51,564 bases of DNA from Kribbella antibiotica (GTDB taxonomy: Bacteria > Actinomycetota > Actinomycetes > Propionibacteriales > Kribbellaceae): the NCBI RefSeq assembly GCF_004349055.1, contig NZ_SMKX01000050.1, positions 1 to 51,564 of the forward strand, in the 5' to 3' direction. A program made the translations under genes and the position numbers. Positions 36,658 through 48,131 of the stretch are shown here, in pieces. Each line of letters starts with the position of its first letter. Position 1 is the stretch's first letter. The notes under the pieces were generated by a model that was not told the DNA's origin, searched no databases, and saw nothing but the letters and a program-made list of their open reading frames with translations.

Positions 36658-37875
36658 CTACTTCTGGGCCGGATCCACCTTGCCGGCGAACAGGAGCTTG
36701 TCCGGCGAACCCGTCCCCGGCTCGCCGACCTTGCCCGGAGTGGAAGCACCGAGGAGCGCGGTCGTCACCTCAGCAGGCGTGGCCTCGGGGTGATCGGCCA
36801 GGTAGAGCGCGGCCGCTCCGGCGACATGCGGCGTGGCCATCGACGTACCGCTCATCTTGTCGGTCGACTCGGGCCCGGTGATCCCTACCGACACGACGTC
36901 GACGCCCGGACCGAACAGGTCGACACACTTGCCGAAGTTCGAGAACGTCGCCTTCTGGTCGGTGTCGTCGGTCGCGCCGACGGTGATCGCGGTCGCCTCC
37001 CGCGCCGGCGAGCTCGTGCAGGCATCCGCACCTTCGTTGCCAGCAGCAACGGCATAAGTGATGCCGGAGGCAATCGATGCCTTCACGGCGGCATCCATCG
37101 CGTCATCGGCCGGCCCGCCGAGGCTCATGTTCGCGACCGCCGGCTTCTTCGCGTTCTTGGTGACCCAGTCGATCCCGGCCACCACGGTCTCGGTGGTTCC
37201 GGACCCCTTGCAGTCGAGGACACGGACCCCGAAGATCTTCGCGCTCTTGGCGACACCGAACGTCGTACCGGCGATCGTGCCGGAGACGTGACTGCCGTGA
37301 CCCATGCAGTCGACGCCGTTCTGGCCGTCGCCGACGGTGTCGGTACCGACCGACGCGCGGCCGTCGAAGTCCTTGTGGGCGGCGTAGATCCCGGTGTCGA
37401 TCACGTAGACGTTCACCTTCTCGGCCGTCGAGGTCGCGGTGAACTGCTGGTCGAGCGGCAGGTCCCGCTGGTCGATCCGGTCCAGACCCCACGGCGGGTT
37501 GTCCTGGTTCGTGGTGAATCGCTGGTTCTGCTGCACGAACGCGACCCGCGAGTCACCGGCCACCTTCTTGGCCTGCTCGGCGCTCATGCTCGCCGAGAAA
37601 CCCTTGATCGACGAGTCGTACTGATCACGGACATCGACGTCGTACTTGGTGGCCAGGCTCTGGTTCGTGGCTCGGGTTTCGCCCTGCGAGCGCTGCCCGG
37701 CCAGTACGACGATATAGCTGCCGGGGATGGCAGTCGGGCTGCCCGCACCGCGGATGGTGGTATTGGGGGAGTCGGGCTCGGCCGCTGTACTGGTTGCGGC
37801 TGCGCCGGTCAGAGTGAGTGCTGAAACCGCGAACGCCGCGAGTGCGACGCGCGGTGTGACGAACTTCCGGGACAT
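36658..37875 (-). CDS. Secreted S8 subtilase (proteinase K-type) with I9 propeptide
   Basis: A 405-residue exported protease. The start is the ATG complementary to 37873-37875, with GGGAG upstream. A signal peptide is followed by an inhibitor-I9-like propeptide (SYIVVLAGQ to VAFVQQNQ). The catalytic domain has Asp in YVIDTGI, His in GHGSHVSG and Ser in GTSMATPHVAG. The pattern is of aqualysin/proteinase K rather than mycosin: no C-terminal membrane helix is seen, and the chain ends soon after a short tail. It is therefore a soluble secreted protease. It lies 756 bases beyond the end of the ESX operon but on the other strand, so a role in ESX processing would be speculative. Confidence 0.93.
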   Translation of the reverse strand: MSRKFVTPRVALAAFAVSALTLTGAAATSTAAEPDSPNTTIRGAGSPTAIPGSYIVVLAGQRSQGETRATNQSLATKYDVDVRDQYDSSIKGFSASMSAEQAKKVAGDSRVAFVQQNQRFTTNQDNPPWGLDRIDQRDLPLDQQFTATSTAEKVNVYVIDTGIYAAHKDFDGRASVGTDTVGDGQNGVDCMGHGSHVSGTIAGTTFGVAKSAKIFGVRVLDCKGSGTTETVVAGIDWVTKNAKKPAVANMSLGGPADDAMDAAVKASIASGITYAVAAGNEGADACTSSPAREATAITVGATDDTDQKATFSNFGKCVDLFGPGVDVVSVGITGPESTDKMSGTSMATPHVAGAAALYLADHPEATPAEVTTALLGASTPGKVGEPGTGSPDKLLFAGKVDPAQK

Positions 37876-38023
37876 GGGCGGATTCTCCCTCGAGTCAACG
37901 CAAGGCCTTGTTGCCTCACGCAAAGGACCTGCGCCTACCCTGGTCCACACGCTACGGACCGCGCCCATCCCAGCCGGGGGTCAACTCCGCCTTATGACCC
38001 AACCCGTAACACGACCGCAAGGT

Positions 38024-38479
38024 TCAGCCCGTTTGCCGGATCTCTCGATGGGCGTACTTGCGAGCAGCGAACTCGTGGGCCTCGGTGAGGAGCGGGAGCA
38101 GCGGCTCCAGGGCGACCGGGTCGACGATCGCGACCCAGTGCTGCGAGGCGTAGAAGGGGTGCGGCATCAGGGCGTCGCGGGCGGCGTAGTCGTGGCCGGA
38201 GCCGAGCACCCAGTCAGCGTCGCGCTCGGTCGGAGGCGGGCCGAACAGACCTGTGTACGTCGCCTTGGTCAGGCCGAGGTTGAGTCGCCACGCACCGGGT
38301 TCGTTGAGCCGGGAGACTCGCTCGTAGTGGTCGCCGGTGACCAGGGTTGCGAAGGGCTGCTGGCGTTCCGGCGGGAGGTCGCCGGCCGGGTCGTAGAGGT
38401 AGAAGATGTCGTCCTGCGCTTCGAGGACCCGGACACCGGGGTGCGCACGGATCAGCCGATCGAGTTCGTCGAGTGTCAT
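38024..38479 (-). CDS. DUF6194 family protein
   Basis: A 151-residue cytosolic protein of the DUF6194 family as recalled: an N-terminal MTLDELDRLI, the acidic YLYDP segment, PFATLVTGD(H/R)Y(E/D)RVSRL, and LMPHPFYASQHWVAI. ATG complementary to 38477-38479 is chosen; an upstream TTG adds seven residues. Function is unknown; the family is widespread in actinobacteria. It is divergent from uvrC with only 82 bases between start codons, so the two promoter regions overlap. Confidence 0.8.
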   Translation of the reverse strand: MTLDELDRLIRAHPGVRVLEAQDDIFYLYDPAGDLPPERQQPFATLVTGDHYERVSRLNEPGAWRLNLGLTKATYTGLFGPPPTERDADWVLGSGHDYAARDALMPHPFYASQHWVAIVDPVALEPLLPLLTEAHEFAARKYAHREIRQTG

Positions 38480-38532
38480 GCCTTCAAGTCTGTCATTCAA
38501 GTAGCAATGGAGACTTGGCCCGAATTCAGGTT

Positions 38533-38555
38533 TTGTCGGTGGGCCGAACTAGGGT
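38533..38555 (+). promoter_or_regulatory. PafBC/RecA-independent DNA-damage promoter of uvrC
   Basis: TTGTCGGTG (38533-38541), eight bases, TAGGGT (38550-38555) is an exact match to TTGTCRGTG-N8-TAnnnT. The uvrC GTG lies seven bases after the -10, where transcription should start, so uvrC mRNA is probably leaderless. Confidence 0.82.
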
Positions 38556-38561
38556 TGTCGA

Positions 38562-40589
38562 GTGGCTGATCCAGCGTCCTACCGACCCGCTCCTGGGTCG
38601 ATCCCTGACTCGCCCGGTGTCTATCGCTTCAGCGACTCCGCCGGGCGGGTGATCTACGTCGGCAAGGCGAAGAACCTGCGGGCGCGGCTGTCGTCGTACT
38701 TCCAGGACCTGGTCAACCTGCATCCGCGCACGCAGGCGATGGTGACGACCGCGGCGAAGGTCGAGTGGACCGTCGTCAGCACCGAGGTCGAGTCGCTGCA
38801 GCTGGAGTACTCCTGGATCAAGGAGTACGACCCGCGTTTCAACGTGAAGTACCGCGACGACAAGTCCTACCCCTGGCTCGCGATCACCCTCGACGAGGAC
38901 TATCCGCGGGTGATGGTCGGCCGCGGGCCCAAGAAGAAGGGCGTTCGGTACTTCGGCCCTTACAGCCACGCCTGGGCGATTCGCGAGACCGTCGACCTGC
39001 TGCTGCGCGTCTTCCCGATGCGCTCGTGCAGCAAGGGTGTCTTCAACCGGCACCGCCAGATGGGCCGGCCCTGCCTGCTCGGCTACATCGGCAAGTGTGC
39101 CGCGCCCTGCACCGGTCAGGTGACGCAGGAGGAGCACCGCCAGATCGTCGACGACTTCAGTGGGTTCCTGTCCGGTCAGACCACGACATATGTGCGCCGG
39201 CTGGAGAAGGAGATGAAGGCCGCGGCGGTCGAGCTGGAGTACGAGCGGGCCGCCAAGATCCGCGACGACCTGGCCGCTCTCAACAAGGCGCTGGCCAAGA
39301 ACGCGGTCGTCCTCGGCGACGGCACCGACACCGACGTGATCGCGCTCAGCGAGGACCCGCTCGAGGTCGCCGTCCAGATCTTCTACGTCCGCGGTGGCCG
39401 GATCCGCGGTGAGCGCGGCTGGATCGCCGACAAAGCCGACGGTACGGCGACCACCGGCGACCTCGTGTCGCGCTTCATCCAGCAGACGTACGCCGGTGAT
39501 TCGGGCGACGCGATCCCGCGCGAGATCCTGGTTCCGGTCGTGCCGGACGATGTCGAGGCGCTGACGGAGTGGCTGGAGGAGACGCGCGGGACGCGGGTCG
39601 CGATCCGGGTGCCGCAGCGCGGGGACAAGAAGTCGCTGATGGAGACCGTCGAGCGCAACGCGCTGCAGACGCTGACCATGCACAAGACCAAGCGGGCCAG
39701 CGATCTGACGACTCGCAACCAGGCGCTGGAGGAGATCCAGGCCGGTCTCGACCTGCCCGAGGCTCCGCTGCGGATGGAGTGCTACGACGTCTCGAACCTG
39801 CAGGGCACCGAGGTCGTCGCCTCGATGGTGGTCTTCGAGGACGGACTGCCGCGCAAGAGTGAGTACCGCCGCTTCGTCATCAAGGAGGTCGAGGGGCAGA
39901 ACGATGTCGCCTCGATCGCCGAGGTGCTGACACGGCGCTTCAAGCGGATGATCGAGGACCGCAAGGACATCCCGCCGGGGGAGGACCCGACGGCGTACCT
40001 GGTCGATCCGGAGACGGGCCGGGCGAAGAAGTTCGCCTACACGCCGGGGCTGGTCGTCGTCGACGGTGGACCGCCGCAGGTCGCGGCCGCACGGCAGGCG
40101 CTCGACGAGCTCGGGCTCGGTGACATCCCGATCTGCGGTCTGGCCAAGCGGCTGGAAGAGGTCTGGATTCCCGACGACGAGGATCCGGTGATCTTCTCCC
40201 GGACCTCCGAGGGGCTCTACCTGCTGCAGCGGCTGCGGGACGAGGCGCACCGGTTCGCCATCACGCACCACCGCAACCGGCGGTCGAAGTCGATGGTCGA
40301 GAGCGTGCTGGACGACGTACCGGGGCTGGGGGAGGTCCGGCGCAAGACGCTGCTGCGGCACTTCGGTTCGCTGAAGAAGTTGCGGCACGCGACGATCGAC
40401 GAGGTCGCCGAGCTGCCCGGATTCGGGCGCCGGACGGCGGAGTCCGTCGTACTGGCGGTGAACGCCGCGGCAACGACGGCCGAATCCGGCCGGGCGCCGT
40501 CGGTGAACACGGCCACAGGCGAGATACTGGGAGAAGACGTCCCGGTGGCCGGGACGGTCAACGGGGACCCAGGGAGATCTGAGAACTGA
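38562..40589 (+). CDS. uvrC: Excinuclease ABC subunit C
   Basis: UvrC makes both incisions in nucleotide excision repair. The 675 residues hold a GIY-YIG nuclease (GVYRF and [14 protein letters not shown]) for the 3' cut. A UvrB-binding helical pair follows (about residues 205-240). The RNase H-like nuclease for the 5' cut has MECYDVSN and VVVDGG. Two helix-hairpin-helix motifs ([18 protein letters not shown] and [12 protein letters not shown]) end the chain. GTG 38562 has no ribosome site but coincides with the predicted transcription start. The stop overlaps the next start (TGATG), so uvrC is coupled to rapZ. Confidence 0.97.
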   Translation: MADPASYRPAPGSIPDSPGVYRFSDSAGRVIYVGKAKNLRARLSSYFQDLVNLHPRTQAMVTTAAKVEWTVVSTEVESLQLEYSWIKEYDPRFNVKYRDDKSYPWLAITLDEDYPRVMVGRGPKKKGVRYFGPYSHAWAIRETVDLLLRVFPMRSCSKGVFNRHRQMGRPCLLGYIGKCAAPCTGQVTQEEHRQIVDDFSGFLSGQTTTYVRRLEKEMKAAAVELEYERAAKIRDDLAALNKALAKNAVVLGDGTDTDVIALSEDPLEVAVQIFYVRGGRIRGERGWIADKADGTATTGDLVSRFIQQTYAGDSGDAIPREILVPVVPDDVEALTEWLEETRGTRVAIRVPQRGDKKSLMETVERNALQTLTMHKTKRASDLTTRNQALEEIQAGLDLPEAPLRMECYDVSNLQGTEVVASMVVFEDGLPRKSEYRRFVIKEVEGQNDVASIAEVLTRRFKRMIEDRKDIPPGEDPTAYLVDPETGRAKKFAYTPGLVVVDGGPPQVAAARQALDELGLGDIPICGLAKRLEEVWIPDDEDPVIFSRTSEGLYLLQRLRDEAHRFAITHHRNRRSKSMVESVLDDVPGLGEVRRKTLLRHFGSLKKLRHATIDEVAELPGFGRRTAESVVLAVNAAATTAESGRAPSVNTATGEILGEDVPVAGTVNGDPGRSEN

Positions 40590-41455
40590 TGGACGACACG
40601 AACGGCAACCTGATCATCGTGACCGGCATGTCCGGCGCGGGGCGGAGTTCGGTTGCGGACGTGCTGGAGGACCTCGGCTGGTTCGTGGTCGACAACCTGC
40701 CGCCGATGTTCCTCACCACCATGGTCGAGCAGACCATCGACACGGGGACCCAGCCGCGGCTCGCGGTCGTCGTCGACGTCCGGACCGGGATGTTCTTCGA
40801 CGAGCTGAGCAACGCGCTGCACGACCTGCGGGTGAAGGGCTACCGGCCGCTGACGCTGTTCCTGGAGGCCTCGGACGACGTCATCGTGCGCCGGCAGGAA
40901 GGCGTGCGCCGGCCGCACCCGCTGCAGGGCGAGGGCCGGCTGCTGACCGGTATCCAGCGTGAACGCGAGCTGCTCGGCGACATCCGCGCCGGTGCCGACC
41001 TGGTCATCGACACCTCGAACATGAACGTCCACCAGCTCGCCGCGAAGATTGTGAACGCCTTCGGGGACGAGGAGAACGCCGAGCTGCGGGCGACCGTGGT
41101 CTCGTTCGGCTTCAAGTACGGCATCCCGGTGGACGCCGATGTGGTCGCCGACATGCGCTTCATCCCGAACCCGTACTGGCAGCCCGACCTGCGCCCGATG
41201 ACCGGGCAGGACAAGCCTGTGTCAGACTTCGTGCTCGGCCATCCGCTGGCCCAGCAGTTCCTGCAGAACTACTCGGACGTGCTGGACACCCTGCGGACCG
41301 GCTACCTGAACGAGGGCAAGCGCTTCGTCACCGTCGCGATCGGCTGCACCGGGGGTAAACACCGCAGCGTCGCGATGTCGGAGGAGATCGCCCGCAGACT
41401 GCGTGAGAAGGGGTCACCCACCTTGGTAGTCCACCGCGATCTAGGCCGCGAGTGA
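40589..41455 (+). CDS. rapZ: RNase adapter RapZ family nucleotide-binding protein
   Basis: A 288-residue P-loop protein of the YvcJ/RapZ family. In Escherichia coli RapZ regulates glucosamine-6-phosphate synthase through a small RNA; the actinobacterial role is less clear. The P-loop is GMSGAGRSS, with Arg in the Lys position, as in other actinobacterial members. The C-terminal domain has the conserved SFGFKYGIP, DMRFIPNPYW and CTGGKHRSV blocks. It overlaps uvrC by one base and yvcK by four. The order uvrC-rapZ-yvcK-whiA is a conserved actinobacterial cluster. Confidence 0.94.
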   Translation: MDDTNGNLIIVTGMSGAGRSSVADVLEDLGWFVVDNLPPMFLTTMVEQTIDTGTQPRLAVVVDVRTGMFFDELSNALHDLRVKGYRPLTLFLEASDDVIVRRQEGVRRPHPLQGEGRLLTGIQRERELLGDIRAGADLVIDTSNMNVHQLAAKIVNAFGDEENAELRATVVSFGFKYGIPVDADVVADMRFIPNPYWQPDLRPMTGQDKPVSDFVLGHPLAQQFLQNYSDVLDTLRTGYLNEGKRFVTVAIGCTGGKHRSVAMSEEIARRLREKGSPTLVVHRDLGRE

Positions 41456-42393
41456 CGAGGAGTCCTCGGGTCGTTGCTTTGGGCGGAGGGCATGGCCTGG
41501 CGGCCTCGCTGTCCGCCCTTCGGCATGTCACCGATCAACTCACCGCGATCGTCACCGTCGCCGACAACGGCGGCTCCTCCGGCCGGCTGCGCACAGAGCT
41601 GGGGGTGCTGCCGCCGGGTGACCTGCGGATGGCGCTCGCCGCGCTGTGCCGCGACGACGAGTGGGGCCGCACGTGGGCCGACGTACTGCAGCATCGCTTC
41701 CGCAGCAACGGTGAGCTGCACGACCACGCGGTCGGCAACCTCCTGATCGTCGCCCTGTGGGAGCTGCTCGGTGATGCTGTCGACGGCCTCGACTGGGTCG
41801 GTCGACTCCTCGGCGCCCAGGGCCGCGTGCTCCCGATGTCTTCCGTGCCGCTGGACATCACGGCTCGCGTGATCGGCCTCGATCCTGATCACCCGGAAGC
41901 CCTGACCGAGATCCGTGGCCAGGCCGAGGTCGCGACCACCAACGGTCAGGTCGTCGACGTGGCTCTCGACCCCTCTGACCCACCTGCCTGTCCTGAGGCC
42001 CTGGTAGCTGTCGCGGAAGCCGATTGGGTCGTCGTCGGCCCCGGCTCGTGGTTCACCTCGGTGATCCCGAACCTGCTCGTCCCCGCGCTCTGCCGCGGCC
42101 TCGAGCAGACCAGCGCCCGCCGCTTGCTGACCCTCAACCTCGGTGAGCAGAAGGGCGAGACCGACGGCTTCTCACCCGAGACCCACCTGGAGGTCCTCGC
42201 CGCGCACGCCCCCGACCTCCGCATCGACATCGTCCTGGCCGACGAAGGGCACGTCCCCGACCCCGCATCACTGCGTCGTACGGCGCAGTCACTCGGGGCC
42301 GATGTGGTCATCGCCGACATTGCCAACGACGACCAGCACCTCCACCACGCTCCCGACAAACTGACCAAGGTCTATCGGGAGCTCCTGGTCTAA
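41452..42393 (+). CDS. yvcK: YvcK/CofD-like protein
   Basis: A 313-residue protein of the YvcK (CofD-like, gluconeogenesis factor) family. In Bacillus and mycobacteria it supports growth on non-sugar carbon and cell wall precursor control, binding UDP-sugars. The start ALGGGHGLAAS is the family nucleotide loop, followed by VTVADNGGSSGRLR and GELHDHAVGNL. A GPGSWFTSV segment is also typical. GTG 41452 overlaps the rapZ stop. Its end overlaps by four bases with the stop of a convergent gene. In most relatives whiA follows directly; here a sigma factor/membrane protein pair intervenes. Confidence 0.94.
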   Translation: MTRSPRVVALGGGHGLAASLSALRHVTDQLTAIVTVADNGGSSGRLRTELGVLPPGDLRMALAALCRDDEWGRTWADVLQHRFRSNGELHDHAVGNLLIVALWELLGDAVDGLDWVGRLLGAQGRVLPMSSVPLDITARVIGLDPDHPEALTEIRGQAEVATTNGQVVDVALDPSDPPACPEALVAVAEADWVVVGPGSWFTSVIPNLLVPALCRGLEQTSARRLLTLNLGEQKGETDGFSPETHLEVLAAHAPDLRIDIVLADEGHVPDPASLRRTAQSLGADVVIADIANDDQHLHHAPDKLTKVYRELLV

Positions 42394-43784
42394 CGGCCGC
42401 TGAGGTCCGAGTCGACGTCGTGCTTGGCGTCGTACACCTTCGTGCCGTTCGCGTCGAAGCCGCGGATGCGGACGGTTTTGAAGTCGTCGTTTCCGCCGGT
42501 CAGGCCCCAGATGAAGTAGCCGTTGGAGATCAGCGCGCGGACCGGCCCGGTCGGCAGATCGACGATGATCTGCGCGACGCCGGCAGGCACCTGGCCCCAG
42601 TGGTGCTGGATGCCGAAGTTGCCGGTGGCCGGAACCGTGCTGCGGGCGTAGTCGTAGCTGGTCTTGTCGTACATGTGGCACCAGGCCACAACGTTCTTGC
42701 GAGGTGCGACGAGCAACGCGGTGAAGTCGGTTCCGGTCCCGGTCTTCAGCACGACCTTCCAGCTCGGTGTGATCAATCCGGCGTCCCGGTTCCGCTGCTC
42801 CTGGGCGGGCCCCGGCGGGTTCGCCTCGTCGATTGTCCTGCAGCGTGTCCGGATCCGGTCGTCGCTCTCCGGGCTGACGGGCACCGGCATCAGCGGCTTC
42901 CCCGTCTGCGGGTCCTTCAGGAACACCACCTTTGGGGTGATCGGTGGCACGGTGATGATCTTGATGCCGGCCGGGATCGGCTTCGAGGCCGGCTGCGTGG
43001 GTGGCACGTATTTCCACTCGTAGACCCGCTTGCCGGTCGCGTCGTACCCCCGGATACGGCGGAAGCTCGGTCCCTGGTCGTGGTTGCCGGCGTACCCGAG
43101 GGTGAAGTATCCGTCGCGGCCGACAAGGGCCTCGCGGGTGGCGCCGGTATCGGTCCCGATCAGCACCCGAGTCACGCCAGGCACCGGAATCATCCGTTGC
43201 GCCGATACAACCTGCGGCTCCTTCGCCCCATCCAGCGTCCTGGTACTGAGCCGGTCGCTACGGATGTGCTGGTCAGGGGATTCCATCGTGCAGCTCGCAA
43301 CGACCGACCTGTCCGGTGCCATGAACACTGCGTACAGCAGGTTCTGGTCGCCGCTCTTCAGCAGAACCTGCCAGCGATTGTCGATCGGCCCAGCGGTGTC
43401 CCAGGTATTCCGGCCGTTGCCGAACTCCAGTTCCTGCTTGTCGGACGGCGCGCAGCGGCTGATCGCCTCGGCATCAGACACCGGGCTCACCGGCGGGGGA
43501 GGCGCGGCCGTCTCACCCGTCTCCCGATCGATGGCGAGGCCGTCCTTCGTGATGGTGATCCCGGTCGGGCCGGCTGGTTCCGTACCGGTGCTCAAAGACT
43601 TCGTCCAGACGCTGACCCCACCGAGGATGGCCAACGTGGTCAGGGCTGCGGTCGCTGCGATCGTGATCCGGGAGTTGCGGACAGAGCGCCGCCCGCGGGT
43701 CAGGATGTCGTCGATGTCGGTGTGCAGGGGCTGATCGGTGTCGTCGGCGGCTGCGGCCAGCATTCGTTCGATGTCGTTGCTCAC
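42390..43784 (-). CDS. Membrane-anchored anti-sigma-like protein with duplicated outer domain
   Basis: A 464-residue protein starting in the overlap with the sigma factor stop (ATGA). A short cytosolic N-terminus (about 38 residues) carries no zinc anti-sigma HxxxCxxC motif. One membrane helix follows at residues about 39-60. The outer part holds two copies of a roughly 150-residue domain. Each has a Cys near its start, W(Q/K)VVLK-type strands, a VVA(S/W)C segment, and ends in (R)IRG(Y/F)DA(T/N)GxxVY(E/D). Coupling to a SigE-type factor makes an anti-sigma role likely. The signal sensed by the duplicated domain is unknown. Confidence 0.72.
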   Translation of the reverse strand: MSNDIERMLAAAADDTDQPLHTDIDDILTRGRRSVRNSRITIAATAALTTLAILGGVSVWTKSLSTGTEPAGPTGITITKDGLAIDRETGETAAPPPPVSPVSDAEAISRCAPSDKQELEFGNGRNTWDTAGPIDNRWQVLLKSGDQNLLYAVFMAPDRSVVASCTMESPDQHIRSDRLSTRTLDGAKEPQVVSAQRMIPVPGVTRVLIGTDTGATREALVGRDGYFTLGYAGNHDQGPSFRRIRGYDATGKRVYEWKYVPPTQPASKPIPAGIKIITVPPITPKVVFLKDPQTGKPLMPVPVSPESDDRIRTRCRTIDEANPPGPAQEQRNRDAGLITPSWKVVLKTGTGTDFTALLVAPRKNVVAWCHMYDKTSYDYARSTVPATGNFGIQHHWGQVPAGVAQIIVDLPTGPVRALISNGYFIWGLTGGNDDFKTVRIRGFDANGTKVYDAKHDVDSDLSGR

Positions 43785-44287
43785 GAGGCGCTCCTTTCGG
43801 TGTGGCCGAGTAGTTCACGAAGGCGGTCGAGACCGCGGGACGTCTGGCTCTTGACGTTGCCCTGGCTGACGTTGAGGACGACGGCGGTCTCTTCGACGCT
43901 GAGGTCGTTGTAGTAGCGCAGGACGACACAGGCGCGCTGCCCAGGTGGCAGCTGGGCCAGGGCCTTGATCACCATCAGCCGGTTGTCGACCGAGCCGCCG
44001 ATATCGGGCACCACCCGGGCCGCCTCGTCGGGGTCGTCGGGGCGTTCGCGCCGCCACGGTTTGCGGGCCTGGTCGAGGACCGAGGTGACCACTGCACGGT
44101 GCGCGTAGCTCTTCACACCCTCACGCCGTTCGATCCGGTCCCACCGGCGGTACACCTTCACCAGGGCGTCCTGGGCGGCGTCCTCCGCGCGATGCCAGTC
44201 CCCGCACATCAAGTACGCCGTACGGCGCAGTGGCCGGATCATCATCGCGGCGAACTCGGTGAACTCGGCGTCGTCTCGTACTCTCAT
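43781..44287 (-). CDS. SigE-family ECF RNA polymerase sigma factor
   Basis: A 168-residue ECF sigma factor with a well-placed ribosome site (GAGGAGG) before the ATG complementary to 44285-44287. Region 2 includes [21 protein letters not shown], broken here as [14 protein letters not shown] then VKVYRRW. Region 4 has [18 protein letters not shown] followed by the helix-turn-helix [17 protein letters not shown]. The type is the SigE-like group common in Streptomyces and relatives, usually paired with a membrane anti-sigma protein as here. It is divergent from whiA with 149 bases between starts, so it may autoregulate and also affect whiA. Confidence 0.93.
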   Translation of the reverse strand: MRVRDDAEFTEFAAMMIRPLRRTAYLMCGDWHRAEDAAQDALVKVYRRWDRIERREGVKSYAHRAVVTSVLDQARKPWRRERPDDPDEAARVVPDIGGSVDNRLMVIKALAQLPPGQRACVVLRYYNDLSVEETAVVLNVSQGNVKSQTSRGLDRLRELLGHTERSAS

Positions 44288-44436
44288 GCCCCTCCTCTCG
44301 TGCTTTCGGGGAAGGAACGCAGCCTGATGGCGGTTGGGTTGCAGTGAGGCGTAACGGAGTTCACCCGGACGGAGTTGGAGGGTTCGGCGGTGGGTTCGGT
44401 GCGAGGGTCTTTGACAACGGTGGGAGGATGCCTTCT

Positions 44437-45420
44437 ATGGCGATGACAGCACAGGTGAAGTCCGAGTTGACCAGTATCCAGGTCACGAAACCCTGTTGCC
44501 GCAAGGCCGAGGTCTCGTCCGTTCTGCGCTTCGCGGGCGGTCTGCACCTCGTCTCCGGCCGGATCGTCGTCGAGGCAGAGCTGGACAGCGGCGCGGCCGC
44601 GCGCCGGCTGCGCAAGGACATCGCCGAGATCTTCGGGCACCCGTCGGACGTCGTGGTGATCTCCCCGTCCGGAATCCGGAAGCAGACCAAGTACGTCGTT
44701 CGCGTCGTCCGTGACGGTGATGCGCTCGCGCGTCAGACCGGCCTGGTCGACAACCGCGGGCGTCCGGTGCGTGGCCTGCCGCCGGCCGTTGTGTCGGGTG
44801 CTTCCTGTGACGCGGTGGCTGCCTGGCGAGGTGCCTTCCTCGCGCACGGCTCGCTGACCGAGCCGGGGCGTTCGTCCTCCCTCGAGGTGACGTGCCCCGG
44901 TCCCGAGGCAGCGCTCGCCCTCGTCGGCGCAGCCCGCCGCTTGGGCATTGGCTCCAAGGCCCGTGAGGTGCGCAACGTCGACCGCGTGGTCATCCGCGAT
45001 GGTGACGCCATCGGCGCGCTCCTGACCCGCCTCGGCGCTCACGAGTCCGTGCTGGCCTGGGAAGAGCGCCGCATGCGCCGCGAGGTCCGCGCCACGGCCA
45101 ACCGTTTGGCGAACTTCGACGACGCCAACCTCCGCCGCTCGGCCCGAGCCGCAGTCGCCGCTGGTGCCCGCGTCGAGCGCGCTCTCGAGATCCTGGGCGA
45201 CGACGTACCGGATCACCTGCAGATCGCCGGCAAGCTCCGCCTGGAGCACAAGCAGGCCAGCCTCGAAGAGCTCGGCCAGTTGCACGAGCCCGCGCTCACC
45301 AAGGACGCCGTGGCCGGCCGGATCCGCCGCCTGCTCGCGATGGCCGACAAGCGCGCCAGCGACCTGAACATCCCGAACACCGAGGCGAACCTCACCCCGG
45401 AGATGCTCGACCCGGCGTAG
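44437..45420 (+). CDS. whiA: Sporulation/developmental transcription regulator WhiA
   Basis: WhiA is a conserved Gram-positive DNA-binding protein. In Streptomyces it works with WhiB to trigger sporulation septation; in other actinobacteria its role is in division. The 327 residues start [14 protein letters not shown], with GGGAGG nine bases upstream. The N-terminal LAGLIDADG homing-endonuclease-like fold ([19 protein letters not shown]) has lost its catalytic acids. The C-terminal helix-turn-helix includes [21 protein letters not shown]. The stop is directly adjacent to the stop of the convergent tetR gene. Confidence 0.96.
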   Translation: MAMTAQVKSELTSIQVTKPCCRKAEVSSVLRFAGGLHLVSGRIVVEAELDSGAAARRLRKDIAEIFGHPSDVVVISPSGIRKQTKYVVRVVRDGDALARQTGLVDNRGRPVRGLPPAVVSGASCDAVAAWRGAFLAHGSLTEPGRSSSLEVTCPGPEAALALVGAARRLGIGSKAREVRNVDRVVIRDGDAIGALLTRLGAHESVLAWEERRMRREVRATANRLANFDDANLRRSARAAVAAGARVERALEILGDDVPDHLQIAGKLRLEHKQASLEELGQLHEPALTKDAVAGRIRRLLAMADKRASDLNIPNTEANLTPEMLDPA

Positions 45421-46086
45421 TCACGGTCGGGGGCTGATGCCATCAAGGACGCGGTGCAGCCCCCACAAGTATTGCTCGGTCGAGATGTAGGTCGCCATCG
45501 TCGGTGCGGCCGCCGCCGACCGGGGGAAGTCCTCCGGCGGGATCTGGTCGAACACGCGCCGCCTGCTGGCGATGCGATCCGCCTCAGACGGTAGGGGACC
45601 AGGCTCGGCTTCGTCCGCGACCTCAAGGGCGATCGACCCGAGCACGAAGACGATCAGCAGGTACGTCGCTCGGGCGGCGTCGACCTCATCAAGTCCGGCC
45701 TGGATCAGCAGGTCCTGGAGTTGTTCCCCGATCGCCGTCGCACGGGGACCGTCCATCGGACCGCTCATCAGCAGAGCTGCGGCGCCGGGGTGCGCCACCA
45801 TCCGCTCACGCAGGTCGGTCGCAAGGGCCTCGACGCGCTCGCGCCACGGCCGGGTCGGGTCGGCGAAGGCGCCGTGGTCGGAGGCGCCCAGCAGTCGCTC
45901 GACCAGCGCCCCGGTCACCGCCGCCTTGTCGGGGAAGTAGGTGTAGACCGCGTTCGGCGCGACGCCGACCTTCGCGGCGATTCCGCGGATCGAAGCCGCG
46001 GCCGGACCGCCTTGGTCGAGCAGCGCCAGCGCCGCATCGAGCACTTCGTCCTGGCTCAATGCTCGGCGACGACCTATCGATGCCAT
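45421..46086 (-). CDS. TetR-family regulator
   Basis: A 221-residue TetR regulator, starting at the ATG complementary to 46084-46086. The N-terminal motif ASIRGIAAKVGVAPNAVYTYF is a canonical helix-turn-helix. A TetR_C-type ligand domain follows. It is divergent from the DUF4386 gene, with a 14-base-arm palindrome between the two. By position it represses its own gene and the membrane protein gene. The ligand is unknown. Confidence 0.92.
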   Translation of the reverse strand: MASIGRRRALSQDEVLDAALALLDQGGPAAASIRGIAAKVGVAPNAVYTYFPDKAAVTGALVERLLGASDHGAFADPTRPWRERVEALATDLRERMVAHPGAAALLMSGPMDGPRATAIGEQLQDLLIQAGLDEVDAARATYLLIVFVLGSIALEVADEAEPGPLPSEADRIASRRRVFDQIPPEDFPRSAAAAPTMATYISTEQYLWGLHRVLDGISPRP

Positions 46087-46100
46087 CCGCGGCCTCTCTC

Positions 46101-46162
46101 TTGACCTTTTCCTGGACACCGTACATTATCTGTACGGTGTCCAGAATCTGTACGCTGTACAG
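46101..46162. promoter_or_regulatory. Palindromic TetR operator and promoter of the DUF4386 gene
   Basis: A perfect 14-base inverted repeat (46112-46125 with 46131-46144, spacer TTATC) contains GGACACCGTACA. A second, weaker palindrome with two TGTAC half-sites is at 46148-46162. A likely + strand promoter, TTGACC (46101-46106), 17 bases, CATTAT (46124-46129), is fully covered, consistent with repression. Confidence 0.85.
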
Positions 46163-46179
46163 GTAATTGAGGAGGCTTG

Positions 46180-48046
<1,867 letters not shown>

Positions 48047-48059
48047 CGTTTTCTTCCCA

Positions 48060-48103
48060 GCATGCGCTCGAGGGTGACCTGGTGTCCTCCTTCGGGCGCA
48101 TGC
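48060..48103 (+). other. Inverted repeat between gap and pgk
   Basis: GCATGCGC (48060-48067) pairs with GCGCATGC (48096-48103) around a 28-base loop, in the 85-base spacer. It could stabilise gap mRNA or adjust expression of pgk relative to gap. Confidence 0.45.
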
Positions 48104-48131
48104 CTGTTTCGTAGACAGGAACCCCTGCACT

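Noticed and set aside
36658..37875. Mycosin of the ESX system
   Set aside because: The protease has an I9-type propeptide and no C-terminal membrane helix, so it is a secreted proteinase K-type enzyme rather than MycP.
44437..45420. Active homing endonuclease (LAGLIDADG-like fold)
   Set aside because: The gene is whiA, whose fold is related but lacks catalytic acids and is followed by a WhiA helix-turn-helix.
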